A stretch of DNA of 34,322 bases, taken from contig CALLWB010000080.1 in NCBI GenBank assembly GCA_938016265.1, forward strand, positions 1 to 34,322. Reading direction: 5' to 3'. Position 1 is the stretch's first letter. The number at the start of each line of letters is the position of its first letter. This DNA is from an uncultured Saprospiraceae bacterium (lineage in GTDB: Bacteria; Bacteroidota; Bacteroidia; Chitinophagales; Saprospiraceae). Made by a program: the position numbers and the translations under genes. This document shows positions 27,808 to 33,821 of the stretch, piece by piece. The notes beneath the pieces were generated by a model. The model was not told the DNA's origin. It made no database searches and saw only the letters and a list, made by a program, of their open reading frames with translations.

Positions 27808-28980
27808 ATGAAAAATTACATAGTGATACTCCTGTGTGCCTTGTTTATAACAAGTTTGCAGGCGCAAGACAACGGCATTCAATTTGACAAAAACAAATGG
27901 GAATCGGTATTGGCAAAAGCCAAAAAAGAAAATAAATTGGTGTTTGTGGACGCTTACGCTGTGTGGTGCGGACCTTGCAAAAAGATCGCTAAAGAGGTGT
28001 TTCCTCAAGAGGAAGTCGGCTCGTTTTTCAACAAAAATTTTGTGAATGTAAAGATGGATATGGAGCGCGGTGAAGGCTTGGCCCTGGCGTCTGCTTATGC
28101 GGTGACGGCTTATCCGACTTTTTTGTTTGTGAATGGTAATGGGGATCTTGTACATAAGGGACTTGGCTATCATAGCAAGGAAGAATTTTTGGAGTTAGGC
28201 GCTGCAGCTATCGATCCTGCGAGACAACTCGTTGCCTTGACGATGCAGTATGAGGAGGGCAGTCGGGAGGAGTTGCTACTCAAAAACTATACAAAAGCAA
28301 AGTACGATGCGGGGGCGAAGGACTACGGCGATGTGGCTTTGGAGTACTTGAATAGCATTGGTGAGGGGCATTGGCACACCAAGGAGAATATGACATTTTT
28401 ACTGTCTTATGTTAGTAATGTTTACTCAGCGCCTTATAACTATTTGTTGGCCAACCGAGGGCAATTTGATGATGCATTTACCAAGCAGGTAGTGGACCGT
28501 CGGATTGCTGGAATGATCAAAAATGAGATTTATCGTGGTTCTGGAAAGTCGATTTCTTTGGAAGATATTGATGAATTGTATTTGAATGGTCTGCCTGAAC
28601 AGTCGGGTCAGCTATCGGGTAAGTTCAGAATGGATTACTATGAAAGAGCAGGTGATGCTACAAAATACGCAGAAGCGACGACTACCTATTTTGAGAAATT
28701 TCCATCTGACAACTGGAGTGAGTTGAATCAGTATGCGTGGTCTTTTTATGAGAATTTTGAGGATAGGGATTTGTTGGAGACGGCACTGGGCTGGGCACAA
28801 AAGTCGGTTAGTATTGACAATAATTTTTATAATAATGATACGGTTGCTGCGCTCCACTATAAGCTAGGGAATAAGAAGGAGGCAAAGAAGGCCGCTAAAC
28901 TAGCGATTAAGCAGGCTAAAGCTGGCGGGGAGTCGTTTGAGGAGACGGCAGATTTGTTGCGGCGGATTAAGGCGATGTAG
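27808..28980 (+). CDS. Secreted thioredoxin-like protein with C-terminal helical repeats (copy 2)
   Basis: I chose the start at 27808 (390 residues) because it places the signal peptide MKNYIVILLCALFITSLQAQ at the N-terminus. The open frame extends 17 codons upstream, to 27757, without any signal-like feature. WCGPCK carries Cys54 and Cys57, and TAYPTF carries Pro103, at the same residue numbers as in the upstream copy. Helical repeats fill about 150-390, ending in a basic amphipathic stretch. The intergenic gap to copy 1 is 78 bp. The two genes probably arose by tandem duplication, with the C-terminal halves diverging more than the thioredoxin domain. The helical half may bind a partner or substrate (inference). 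Confidence 0.88.
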   Translation: MKNYIVILLCALFITSLQAQDNGIQFDKNKWESVLAKAKKENKLVFVDAYAVWCGPCKKIAKEVFPQEEVGSFFNKNFVNVKMDMERGEGLALASAYAVTAYPTFLFVNGNGDLVHKGLGYHSKEEFLELGAAAIDPARQLVALTMQYEEGSREELLLKNYTKAKYDAGAKDYGDVALEYLNSIGEGHWHTKENMTFLLSYVSNVYSAPYNYLLANRGQFDDAFTKQVVDRRIAGMIKNEIYRGSGKSISLEDIDELYLNGLPEQSGQLSGKFRMDYYERAGDATKYAEATTTYFEKFPSDNWSELNQYAWSFYENFEDRDLLETALGWAQKSVSIDNNFYNNDTVAALHYKLGNKKEAKKAAKLAIKQAKAGGESFEETADLLRRIKAM

Positions 28981-28997
28981 GGGGAGTTGGAGATTGA

Positions 28998-29030
28998 TTT
29001 TGGGGTGATTACTATCCGTTTGGTTGGTCT
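28998..29030 (+). pseudogene. Rhs core remnant upstream of the orphan tip start codon
   Basis: The reading frame of the Rhs tip continues upstream of its ATG for eleven codons that read FWGDYYPFGWS. This is the conserved Rhs-core segment (xxDYYPFGxxMPGR) and it is cut off by an in-frame TGA at 28995-28997. The conserved core is therefore truncated at this point, and no N-terminal Rhs shell is present in the window. Confidence 0.7.
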
Positions 29031-29933
29031 ATGCCGGGGAGGAAATATCAACAGGGAAGTTATCGATTTGGCTTTAATGGTACTGAAAAAGTTCTTGAAT
29101 TAGGAGAGGGACATAACACTACATTTTTTAGAGAACAAGACACAAGAATTGGAAGGTGGTGGAGTTTTGATCCAAGACCAAACCTGTCGGTTTCTCCTTA
29201 TGCGATGATGGAAGGTAATCCAATTATGTATTCAGATATGTTAGGAGATACAATTATTGGGGATCAGGGAGGAATGGCTATTGTTAATTCATTCATAGAT
29301 TATTCAGAATCAGTAATAAAGAAGAGCGATACAGAAATAAGAAAACAATTTGAGGTTTCAACTAGCGAAGAAGTAGCCCAGATTAGAAGCCTATACCAAA
29401 CACAGCTAGATAAAATTAAGCAACTTAAAGAGAGTGAGAAAGTAACTGTTTATGCTAAAACTATTTCTAGGGAAGAGATGACAAAATTAGTCGGTCCTCT
29501 TGTTGGTGCTTTTACTCAATACGATACGGAATTAAATAGGATTGAAGTTGTTACTACGCCGAATCTGTGGCCTGGTAGAGCCCTTGGTGCACATGAATTT
29601 GAACATGCTTTTCAGTATTTAATTGGAGAACTTAGTTTTATAGATAATGGAAGTAGGTATGCTCATGCAGGTATTCTACATGATCTTGATGATGAAGTAA
29701 ACGGAGCAAAAGTAGAGTATCTTTATAACGGTAGTTACAATGTAAAGACCCATATCTTATCAGGCTTGATTAATGAAGATTGGTTGATGTCAGAGCGAGG
29801 GATTTATTCATCTCCTCCAGGGCCAATAAGTTATAATACGATCAATCCTCAAACAGGACAAACTTATTTGGAAATTATGCGAAATGCAAACATGAATCAA
29901 GTGCGCCAACTACATTTTTACAATATACCTTAG
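29031..29933 (+). CDS. Orphan Rhs core tip with putative zinc-metallopeptidase toxin domain
   Basis: Residues 1-72 match the end of an Rhs repeat-associated core: MPGRKYQQGSYRFGFNGTEK, RIGRWWSFDPRP and SPYAMMEGNPIMYSDMLGD. In full Rhs proteins this is where the C-terminal toxin is joined. The remaining 228 residues are the variable part and include HEFEH (188-192), a zincin HExxH motif, within GAHEFEHAFQYLIG. DDEVNGAKVEY follows 30 residues later and could supply the third zinc ligand (E222). A metallopeptidase toxin is therefore inferred. The gene has no signal peptide or Rhs shell of its own, so it looks like a displaced toxin cassette that needs recombination with a full rhs gene. The candidate immunity gene starts 13 bp downstream. 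Confidence 0.78.
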   Translation: MPGRKYQQGSYRFGFNGTEKVLELGEGHNTTFFREQDTRIGRWWSFDPRPNLSVSPYAMMEGNPIMYSDMLGDTIIGDQGGMAIVNSFIDYSESVIKKSDTEIRKQFEVSTSEEVAQIRSLYQTQLDKIKQLKESEKVTVYAKTISREEMTKLVGPLVGAFTQYDTELNRIEVVTTPNLWPGRALGAHEFEHAFQYLIGELSFIDNGSRYAHAGILHDLDDEVNGAKVEYLYNGSYNVKTHILSGLINEDWLMSERGIYSSPPGPISYNTINPQTGQTYLEIMRNANMNQVRQLHFYNIP

Positions 29934-29946
29934 ACCAAGAAGAACA

Positions 29947-30582
29947 ATGAAAATAACATTAACTGATGTCGTGGTTGTTTTTTTATTGGTATTTACATTT
30001 AGTTGTAAAGTTCAGCTTAAAAACATTTACAACAAAACATATAACAACTCTAATCAAAGCTATTTTGAAAGAATAACTTTTCAAGAGAATAATAGGTATA
30101 CCTTTGAAGTAATAACTGACCTACATCGCCAAAAAGGGGCTGGGAATTGGATACGAAAAAATGATACTCTTATCCTTGAAAGCGATTTTCAAAAAGAGGA
30201 CATAAAATTAGCTAGAATCGAAAATTGCAAAACGAACTTAGATTCATTTTCTAGGATAGAAATAAAGAGGAAAGTTGGAAATCATACATACATCTTTAAT
30301 GAGGGAATAATTTTAATTAATGATACCTTAAGAATCCTTAGCGGGAATAAAGTTGAAAAAAAAGATGAGTATACTTCAATGAAGGTTGTTAGCATCCATG
30401 GATTGGCTTCAAAAAATATTCCATTAAGGCTTGATAGAGATACTGTAGCATATCTTTTTGAGCTTCCAATAGGTAATTTATATGCCTATCCGTTTTTCAA
30501 TTTTGATCGATGCTTGCTAAGTACGGATAGTCTTGTGTTTCTTGGTGATAAAAACAGAAGTCCTTTTTATATCGCAAAGTAG
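29947..30582 (+). CDS. Small lipoprotein, candidate immunity protein of the Rhs tip
   Basis: This 211-residue protein has a signal-like N-terminus (DVVVVFLLVFTFSC, candidate lipid-bearing Cys20, with a somewhat atypical lipobox). The body is beta-rich and charged (RITFQENNRYTFEVITD, NDTLILESDF, NDTLRILSGN), as in small periplasmic lipoproteins. I recognise no family. It starts 13 bp after the Rhs toxin tip in the same direction. That is the usual place for a cognate immunity gene, and it is the sole reason for the immunity proposal. Periplasmic anchoring would suit a toxin that acts in the periplasm or on arrival. Confidence 0.55.
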   Translation: MKITLTDVVVVFLLVFTFSCKVQLKNIYNKTYNNSNQSYFERITFQENNRYTFEVITDLHRQKGAGNWIRKNDTLILESDFQKEDIKLARIENCKTNLDSFSRIEIKRKVGNHTYIFNEGIILINDTLRILSGNKVEKKDEYTSMKVVSIHGLASKNIPLRLDRDTVAYLFELPIGNLYAYPFFNFDRCLLSTDSLVFLGDKNRSPFYIAK

Positions 30583-31168
30583 ACAGTAAAAAGGTGTTCG
30601 GTATATACTCCATTCGCTGGCAGCAAGCGCACAAGGCTAAACACTCCACGCCTGCAATCTAGGCATTTGTTCACGTCCTCGCCACGCTAAAGCAGCCGCC
30701 ACAAAGCAGCTGCGGGATCACAAATACCTAGCTTGGCTCTGCACTCATTCCACATACACCTCACGACATTGTAGTCCGCTCATTTACGGCACTATGTCGA
30801 GCGCGCGCGAAAGCTACAACACAAGGCAAACGCTCACCAAGTCCCTATTCGCTGTGCTCGCTGCTCGGTCGGTGCGGTAGCTGCTCTAGGCTAATCCAAT
30901 CACACAGCAGCCACCTCTCCTTAAACTCGCAACGCTTCGCTTTTTGGTAGGCAGTACTAAGGAGTCAGTAATGGTTATGATCAGAATCAGTGATTGGTTT
31001 TGAGGTATTAGATTAGTGAAGACAAAACACGCCTTCTCTTGGCTTATCGCGCTTGATCGGAATGTGGAGGTGCGTGTTTAAATCCACTTCCAAATTTGAA
31101 TTTTGGCTAATGCAGAAAAGGCCAACGCGCGCAAAATACAAACTTGGAATTGGATCGATTTTATTAAA
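30583..31168. other. GC-rich, palindrome-rich non-coding block
   Basis: This gene-free stretch of 586 bp follows the toxin/immunity pair. The part at about 30600-30960 is visibly richer in G and C than the flanks and has no long open frame. Inverted repeats include CTAGGCATTTGT with ACAAATACCTAG (30660s and 30720s, one mismatch), a CGACAT...ATGTCG hairpin (about 30761-30800), and TTCCAAATTTG (31088-31098) with CAAACTTGGAA (31139-31149, one mismatch) enclosing a nested TTGGC/GCCAA stem. These folded modules resemble recombination or REP-type elements, but I cannot assign a family. Confidence 0.55.
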
Positions 31169-31351
31169 TTATGCATTCAACAAATAGTCAAAAGACAACA
31201 GAAAAAGCAAGAGTTTAAATGTCTTTTCTACTAACCAAAATAAGTTTTTTAGAAACTTGAATTTGGCTTCATCATTTTTGAGAATCCAGTAACCAACTGC
31301 TAGGAATGTAAGTGCAAATACAACCGTCAGGAACATAAGTGTATATTTCAT
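31169..31351 (-). CDS. Small membrane protein (60 aa, hypothetical)
   Basis: This 60-residue frame begins MKYTLMFLTVVFALTFLAVG (one membrane helix or signal-like segment, about 4-24), followed by a charged linker NDEAKFKFLKN and a second hydrophobic stretch (about 38-57). A TAAATTTG -7-like box lies upstream on the minus strand (31429-31422). A terminator-like hairpin sits between that box and the start codon. No family is recognised. Coding is plausible but not secure. Confidence 0.4.
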   Translation of the reverse strand: MKYTLMFLTVVFALTFLAVGYWILKNDEAKFKFLKNLFWLVEKTFKLLLFLLSFDYLLNA

Positions 31352-31367
31352 TTTTGTTCTTTTAATG

Positions 31368-31397
31368 AAAAAAATCTATAAGCTAAATGCCTATAGA
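31368..31397 (-). terminator. Terminator or attenuator hairpin upstream of the small membrane ORF
   Basis: On the minus strand TCTATAGGC pairs with GCTTATAGA (9 bp with one G-U pair, 5-nt loop) and is followed by seven T. It lies about 180 bp beyond the end of the XRE regulator, transcribed in the same direction, so it can end that transcript. It also lies about 25 bp downstream of the TAAATTTG box, which would make it an attenuator for the small ORF if that box is used. Confidence 0.5.
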
Positions 31398-31462
31398 CTC
31401 TTATGTCCGTTCGCGATCTCCCAAATTTACGAAGAGATTGTTAAAGGTACTGTATGATCATG

Positions 31463-31493
31463 TTTAATGTGTGCAGTTATCGTACACATTAAA
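31463..31493. other. Perfect inverted repeat, candidate recombination core or operator
   Basis: TTTAATGTGT (31463-31472) and ACACATTAAA (31484-31493) are exact reverse complements with an 11-bp spacer. The total span of 31 bp (for example 12-7-12) is compatible with a tyrosine-recombinase core site. No T-run follows on either strand, so it is not a terminator. TTAATGTGTG recurs at 32092-32101 inside the structured leader of the ATPase gene. Confidence 0.45.
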
Positions 31494-31579
31494 TTTATGA
31501 CAGTGTGGAGTTATTCCAGCAGCGATCTATTAATTGTGGGGTCTAATTTAGTGAAGAGGACGATTTTTTCTTTTAAATG

Positions 31580-31909
31580 CTATGAATATGCTTGTTTGGC
31601 TTTAAAATCTCTTAATGCCATATCAATCATGTTTAAAACGAACTCTTTGTTTTTATCAGGTAACTCAGAAATAAGTTCTAAGCGATGAATAGCTTTTTTA
31701 TCAAACTCCTGATTAGTTTTTCCAACTAAGAAATCAATACTAATTTCTAGTTCATCAGCAATTTTTGTTACGACATCAATAGATGGTTTAATATCACCTC
31801 TTTCGTACCGACCTACAACATCTCCAGATGTTCCGATTTTTTTTCCTAGTGCAGCTTGAGAAAGTCCTCTTTTCTTTCTTAGCAACATCATATTATCTCC
31901 AAAATTCAT
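31580..31909 (-). CDS. XRE-family transcriptional regulator
   Basis: This 109-residue protein has an N-terminal HTH of the Cro/C1 type (about 5-60): MLLRKKRGLSQAALGKKIGT, VVGRYERGDIKPSIDVVTKIA and LEISIDFLVG. The C-terminal helix-rich tail (about 68-109) probably mediates dimerisation. It is divergent from the ATPase gene, and the two promoters lie within about 75 bp of each other. It most likely represses its own promoter and that of the ATPase-recombinase operon, as in phage-like and integrative elements (inference). The 251 bp between the genes contains both promoters and the structured leader. Confidence 0.88.
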   Translation of the reverse strand: MNFGDNMMLLRKKRGLSQAALGKKIGTSGDVVGRYERGDIKPSIDVVTKIADELEISIDFLVGKTNQEFDKKAIHRLELISELPDKNKEFVLNMIDMALRDFKAKQAYS

Positions 31910-31950
31910 AATGATAGGTATTGAAAATGACTGTTATTGCAGCGTTTTGA

Positions 31951-31981
31951 CAAATATACTTGAATTAAAGGTCATAAACAA
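31951..31981 (-). promoter_or_regulatory. Promoter of the XRE regulator
   Basis: On the minus strand TTG (31981-31979) is followed after 20 nt by TATATTTG (31958-31951), an exact match to the Bacteroidota consensus. The start codon is 42 bp downstream of the -7 box. Confidence 0.7.
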
Positions 31982-31992
31982 TAAACATAGTG

Positions 31993-32024
31993 CTTGTTAT
32001 ATTAAGATATATAATGTAGATTTG
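31993..32024 (+). promoter_or_regulatory. Promoter of the ATPase-recombinase operon
   Basis: CTTG (31993-31996) is followed after 20 nt by TAGATTTG (32017-32024), a good match to the Bacteroidota consensus. It lies back to back with the XRE promoter, their -33 boxes about 12 bp apart. Transcription from here gives a 5' leader of about 130 nt that contains the structured element at 32063-32145. Confidence 0.65.
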
Positions 32025-32062
32025 TGAATAATCAGTCTTAAAAAACAATTTTTCAAGAAAAC

Positions 32063-32145
32063 AAGACACCAGCATGAAAGCCGACTATGAATTAATGTGT
32101 GGGCAAAGCACAAATGACTAGCTAAGGTCGGGGAGCTGGTGTCTT
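32063..32145 (+). ncRNA. Structured 5' leader element (long nested hairpin)
   Basis: AAGACACCAGC (32063-32073) pairs perfectly with GCTGGTGTCTT (32135-32145), an 11-bp outer stem. Inside, CCGAC (32081-32085) pairs with GTCGG (32127-32131), and an apical stem TGTGT (32096-32100) pairs with GCACA (32108-32112) around the loop GGGCAAA. It ends 15 bp before the ATPase start codon and follows a consensus promoter, so it should be in the mRNA leader. It could be a regulatory RNA, a stable small RNA or a folded DNA recombination site; the sequence does not decide. Confidence 0.55.
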
Positions 32146-32160
32146 ATATTTTAAATCGCT

Positions 32161-33711
32161 ATGAGCAAAGATACGTTGAATACGGTAAATCCAGAACACT
32201 TGACTTGGTCGGTAGCCTTGGACAAAAAACGATTGTTGGAAGTTGCGGTATTGGGTGGCGTGAGATTGGAAGGACTGGACAGAATGCGAGTGACGTTGAA
32301 AATACAATTAGGAGCACAGGTGATTAGACATGCGTTTGACTTGTATAATGATACTCAGTTGGAGCGGTTTGTTCGGAAAGCTGCGGAGCGGTTGGAGGTT
32401 GGGACGAGTGTTTTACAACATGTATTTAGTCAGTTGACGGAGCAGCTGGAGACCTACAGAATCCAAGCACTGAAAGACAAGGAAATGAAGACGATTACGA
32501 AGAAGACACTAAGCAATAAGGAAGTAGAACAGGCATTGAAATACTTGACAGATAAGCAGTTGATGAAGCGGACAGGCAAGGACATTGGAGCAAGCGGAGT
32601 TGTAGGAGAAGAAGTGAATCGACTATTGATGTACATCATTTTTACTAGCAGAAAAACAAGCAGACCGCTCCACGTGATCAGCTTCGGAAGTAGCGGAACA
32701 GGGAAAACGCATCTACAAGAAAGAGTGGGCGAACTGATGCCAGAAGAAGACAGAATCGAGTTGACCAGTTTAAGTGAAAATGCGTTCTACTATTTTGGCC
32801 AACGAGAACTACAAAACAAGCTGATTTTAATAGAAGATCTGGACGGAGCAGAGAATGTACTTTATCCGCTTAGAGAATTAATGAGTAAGAAGCGAATCAG
32901 TAAAACCATCGCCCACAAGAACAAACGAGGAGAAACAAAGACGCTCCATTTAGTAGTTGAAGGCCCCGTGAGTGTCGCAGGCTGCACCACCAAAGAAAAA
33001 GTATACGAGGACAACGCTAATCGCTCGTTCCTACTCTACTTGGATGAAAGTGAAGCACAAGACAGACGGATCATGACCCACCAGAAGAAACTCAGCGCTG
33101 GAAAAGTGAATCTGGAGCAAGAAATTAACATCAAAAATCTCCTACAAAACTGCCAGCGGATCCTCCGCCCGATAGCCGTTAGAAATCCGTTTGCGGAAGA
33201 ACTGGAATTACCAAAAGAAGTCTTCAAACCAAGGAGAACAAACGGCCATTACCTAGCACTAATCGAGGCAGTTACGTTCTATCACCAACACCAAAGAAAG
33301 GAACAAGCAGACGAGCAAACAGGCGAATTATACATCGAGACCACAATCGAAGACATAGCAGAAACGAACGAACTAATCAAGGAGGTATTACTAAGGAAAT
33401 CGGACGAGTTACCAGGAGCATGCAGAAGATATTTGGAGCGGTTGAAAGACTACTTGAAAACCAAGGAGAAAAACGAGTTTACGAACTTAGAAATCAGGAA
33501 GGAGTTGCGCGTGAATGCACAGAGCCAAAAGCGGTACAACCTAGCATTAAGAGAGAGTTATTTTATTAGAGTCAAATCAGGAACGAAAGCCACAGGATAC
33601 CAGTACGAACTAGTGAATGAAGCGGAGTATAAAAGTCTGAAAACCAGTATTGATAAGTTGCTAGATGATACGTTGGCTAATCTCAAAAAATCAAATTTAG
33701 TGGTTCAGTAG
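32161..33711 (+). CDS. P-loop ATPase of a tyrosine-recombinase mobile element
   Basis: This 516-residue protein has an N-terminal region (about 1-165) of unknown fold. An ATPase domain follows with Walker A GSSGTGKT (176-183), Walker B LILIEDLDG (221-229), a sensor-like GPVSVAGCTT (268-277) and a candidate arginine finger in DNANRSF (284-290). The helical C-terminal part (about 330-516) is charged and may bind DNA. The core resembles ATPase segments of CHC2/TOPRIM primase-like proteins found beside integrases, but no zinc finger or TOPRIM motif is visible here. The start at 32161 lies 15 bp after the leader hairpin. The recombinase gene begins 110 bp downstream. A helicase/loader or recombination-accessory role is an inference. 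Confidence 0.72.
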   Translation: MSKDTLNTVNPEHLTWSVALDKKRLLEVAVLGGVRLEGLDRMRVTLKIQLGAQVIRHAFDLYNDTQLERFVRKAAERLEVGTSVLQHVFSQLTEQLETYRIQALKDKEMKTITKKTLSNKEVEQALKYLTDKQLMKRTGKDIGASGVVGEEVNRLLMYIIFTSRKTSRPLHVISFGSSGTGKTHLQERVGELMPEEDRIELTSLSENAFYYFGQRELQNKLILIEDLDGAENVLYPLRELMSKKRISKTIAHKNKRGETKTLHLVVEGPVSVAGCTTKEKVYEDNANRSFLLYLDESEAQDRRIMTHQKKLSAGKVNLEQEINIKNLLQNCQRILRPIAVRNPFAEELELPKEVFKPRRTNGHYLALIEAVTFYHQHQRKEQADEQTGELYIETTIEDIAETNELIKEVLLRKSDELPGACRRYLERLKDYLKTKEKNEFTNLEIRKELRVNAQSQKRYNLALRESYFIRVKSGTKATGYQYELVNEAEYKSLKTSIDKLLDDTLANLKKSNLVVQ

Positions 33712-33791
33712 TTCATAGTGGTTCACTAGCAAAAGTGAACCACTTAAGTAGAAGAAAACCAGTTGATTAGTCCTAGTGGTTCAGTGGTTCA
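33698..33791 (+). repeat. TAGTGGTTCA repeat cluster before the recombinase gene
   Basis: AGTGGTTCA or TAGTGGTTCA occurs at 33698-33707 (inside the end of the ATPase gene), 33716-33725, 33774-33783 and 33783-33791, with an inverted copy at 33735-33744. Clustered short direct and inverted copies beside a recombinase gene are typical of arm-type or core recombinase sites, or of iterons. They also overlap the intergenic region where the recombinase promoter or attenuation signals would lie. Confidence 0.65.
33717..33744. other. Dif-like 28-bp perfect inverted repeat, candidate recombination site
   Basis: AGTGGTTCACT and AGTGAACCACT are exact 11-bp reverse complements around a 6-bp centre AGCAAA. 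The 11-6-11 layout is that of XerCD-type core sites. It lies 5 bp after the ATPase stop codon and 77 bp before the recombinase start. It has no T-run after it, which argues against a terminator. Confidence 0.55.
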
Positions 33792-33821
33792 CCGAAAAGA
33801 CATAAGCGCATCGAAAACGGC

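Noticed and set aside
30590-31150. Integron attC sites
   Set aside because: The folded palindromes lack the conserved RYYYAAC/GTTRRRY ends, and no IntI-type integrase is visible beside them.
32063-32145. Retron msr/msd RNA
   Set aside because: No reverse transcriptase gene lies in the vicinity; the following gene is a P-loop ATPase.
33698-33791. CRISPR array
   Set aside because: The repeat unit is only about 10 bp, spacing is irregular and one copy is inverted and one overlaps coding sequence. No cas gene is present.
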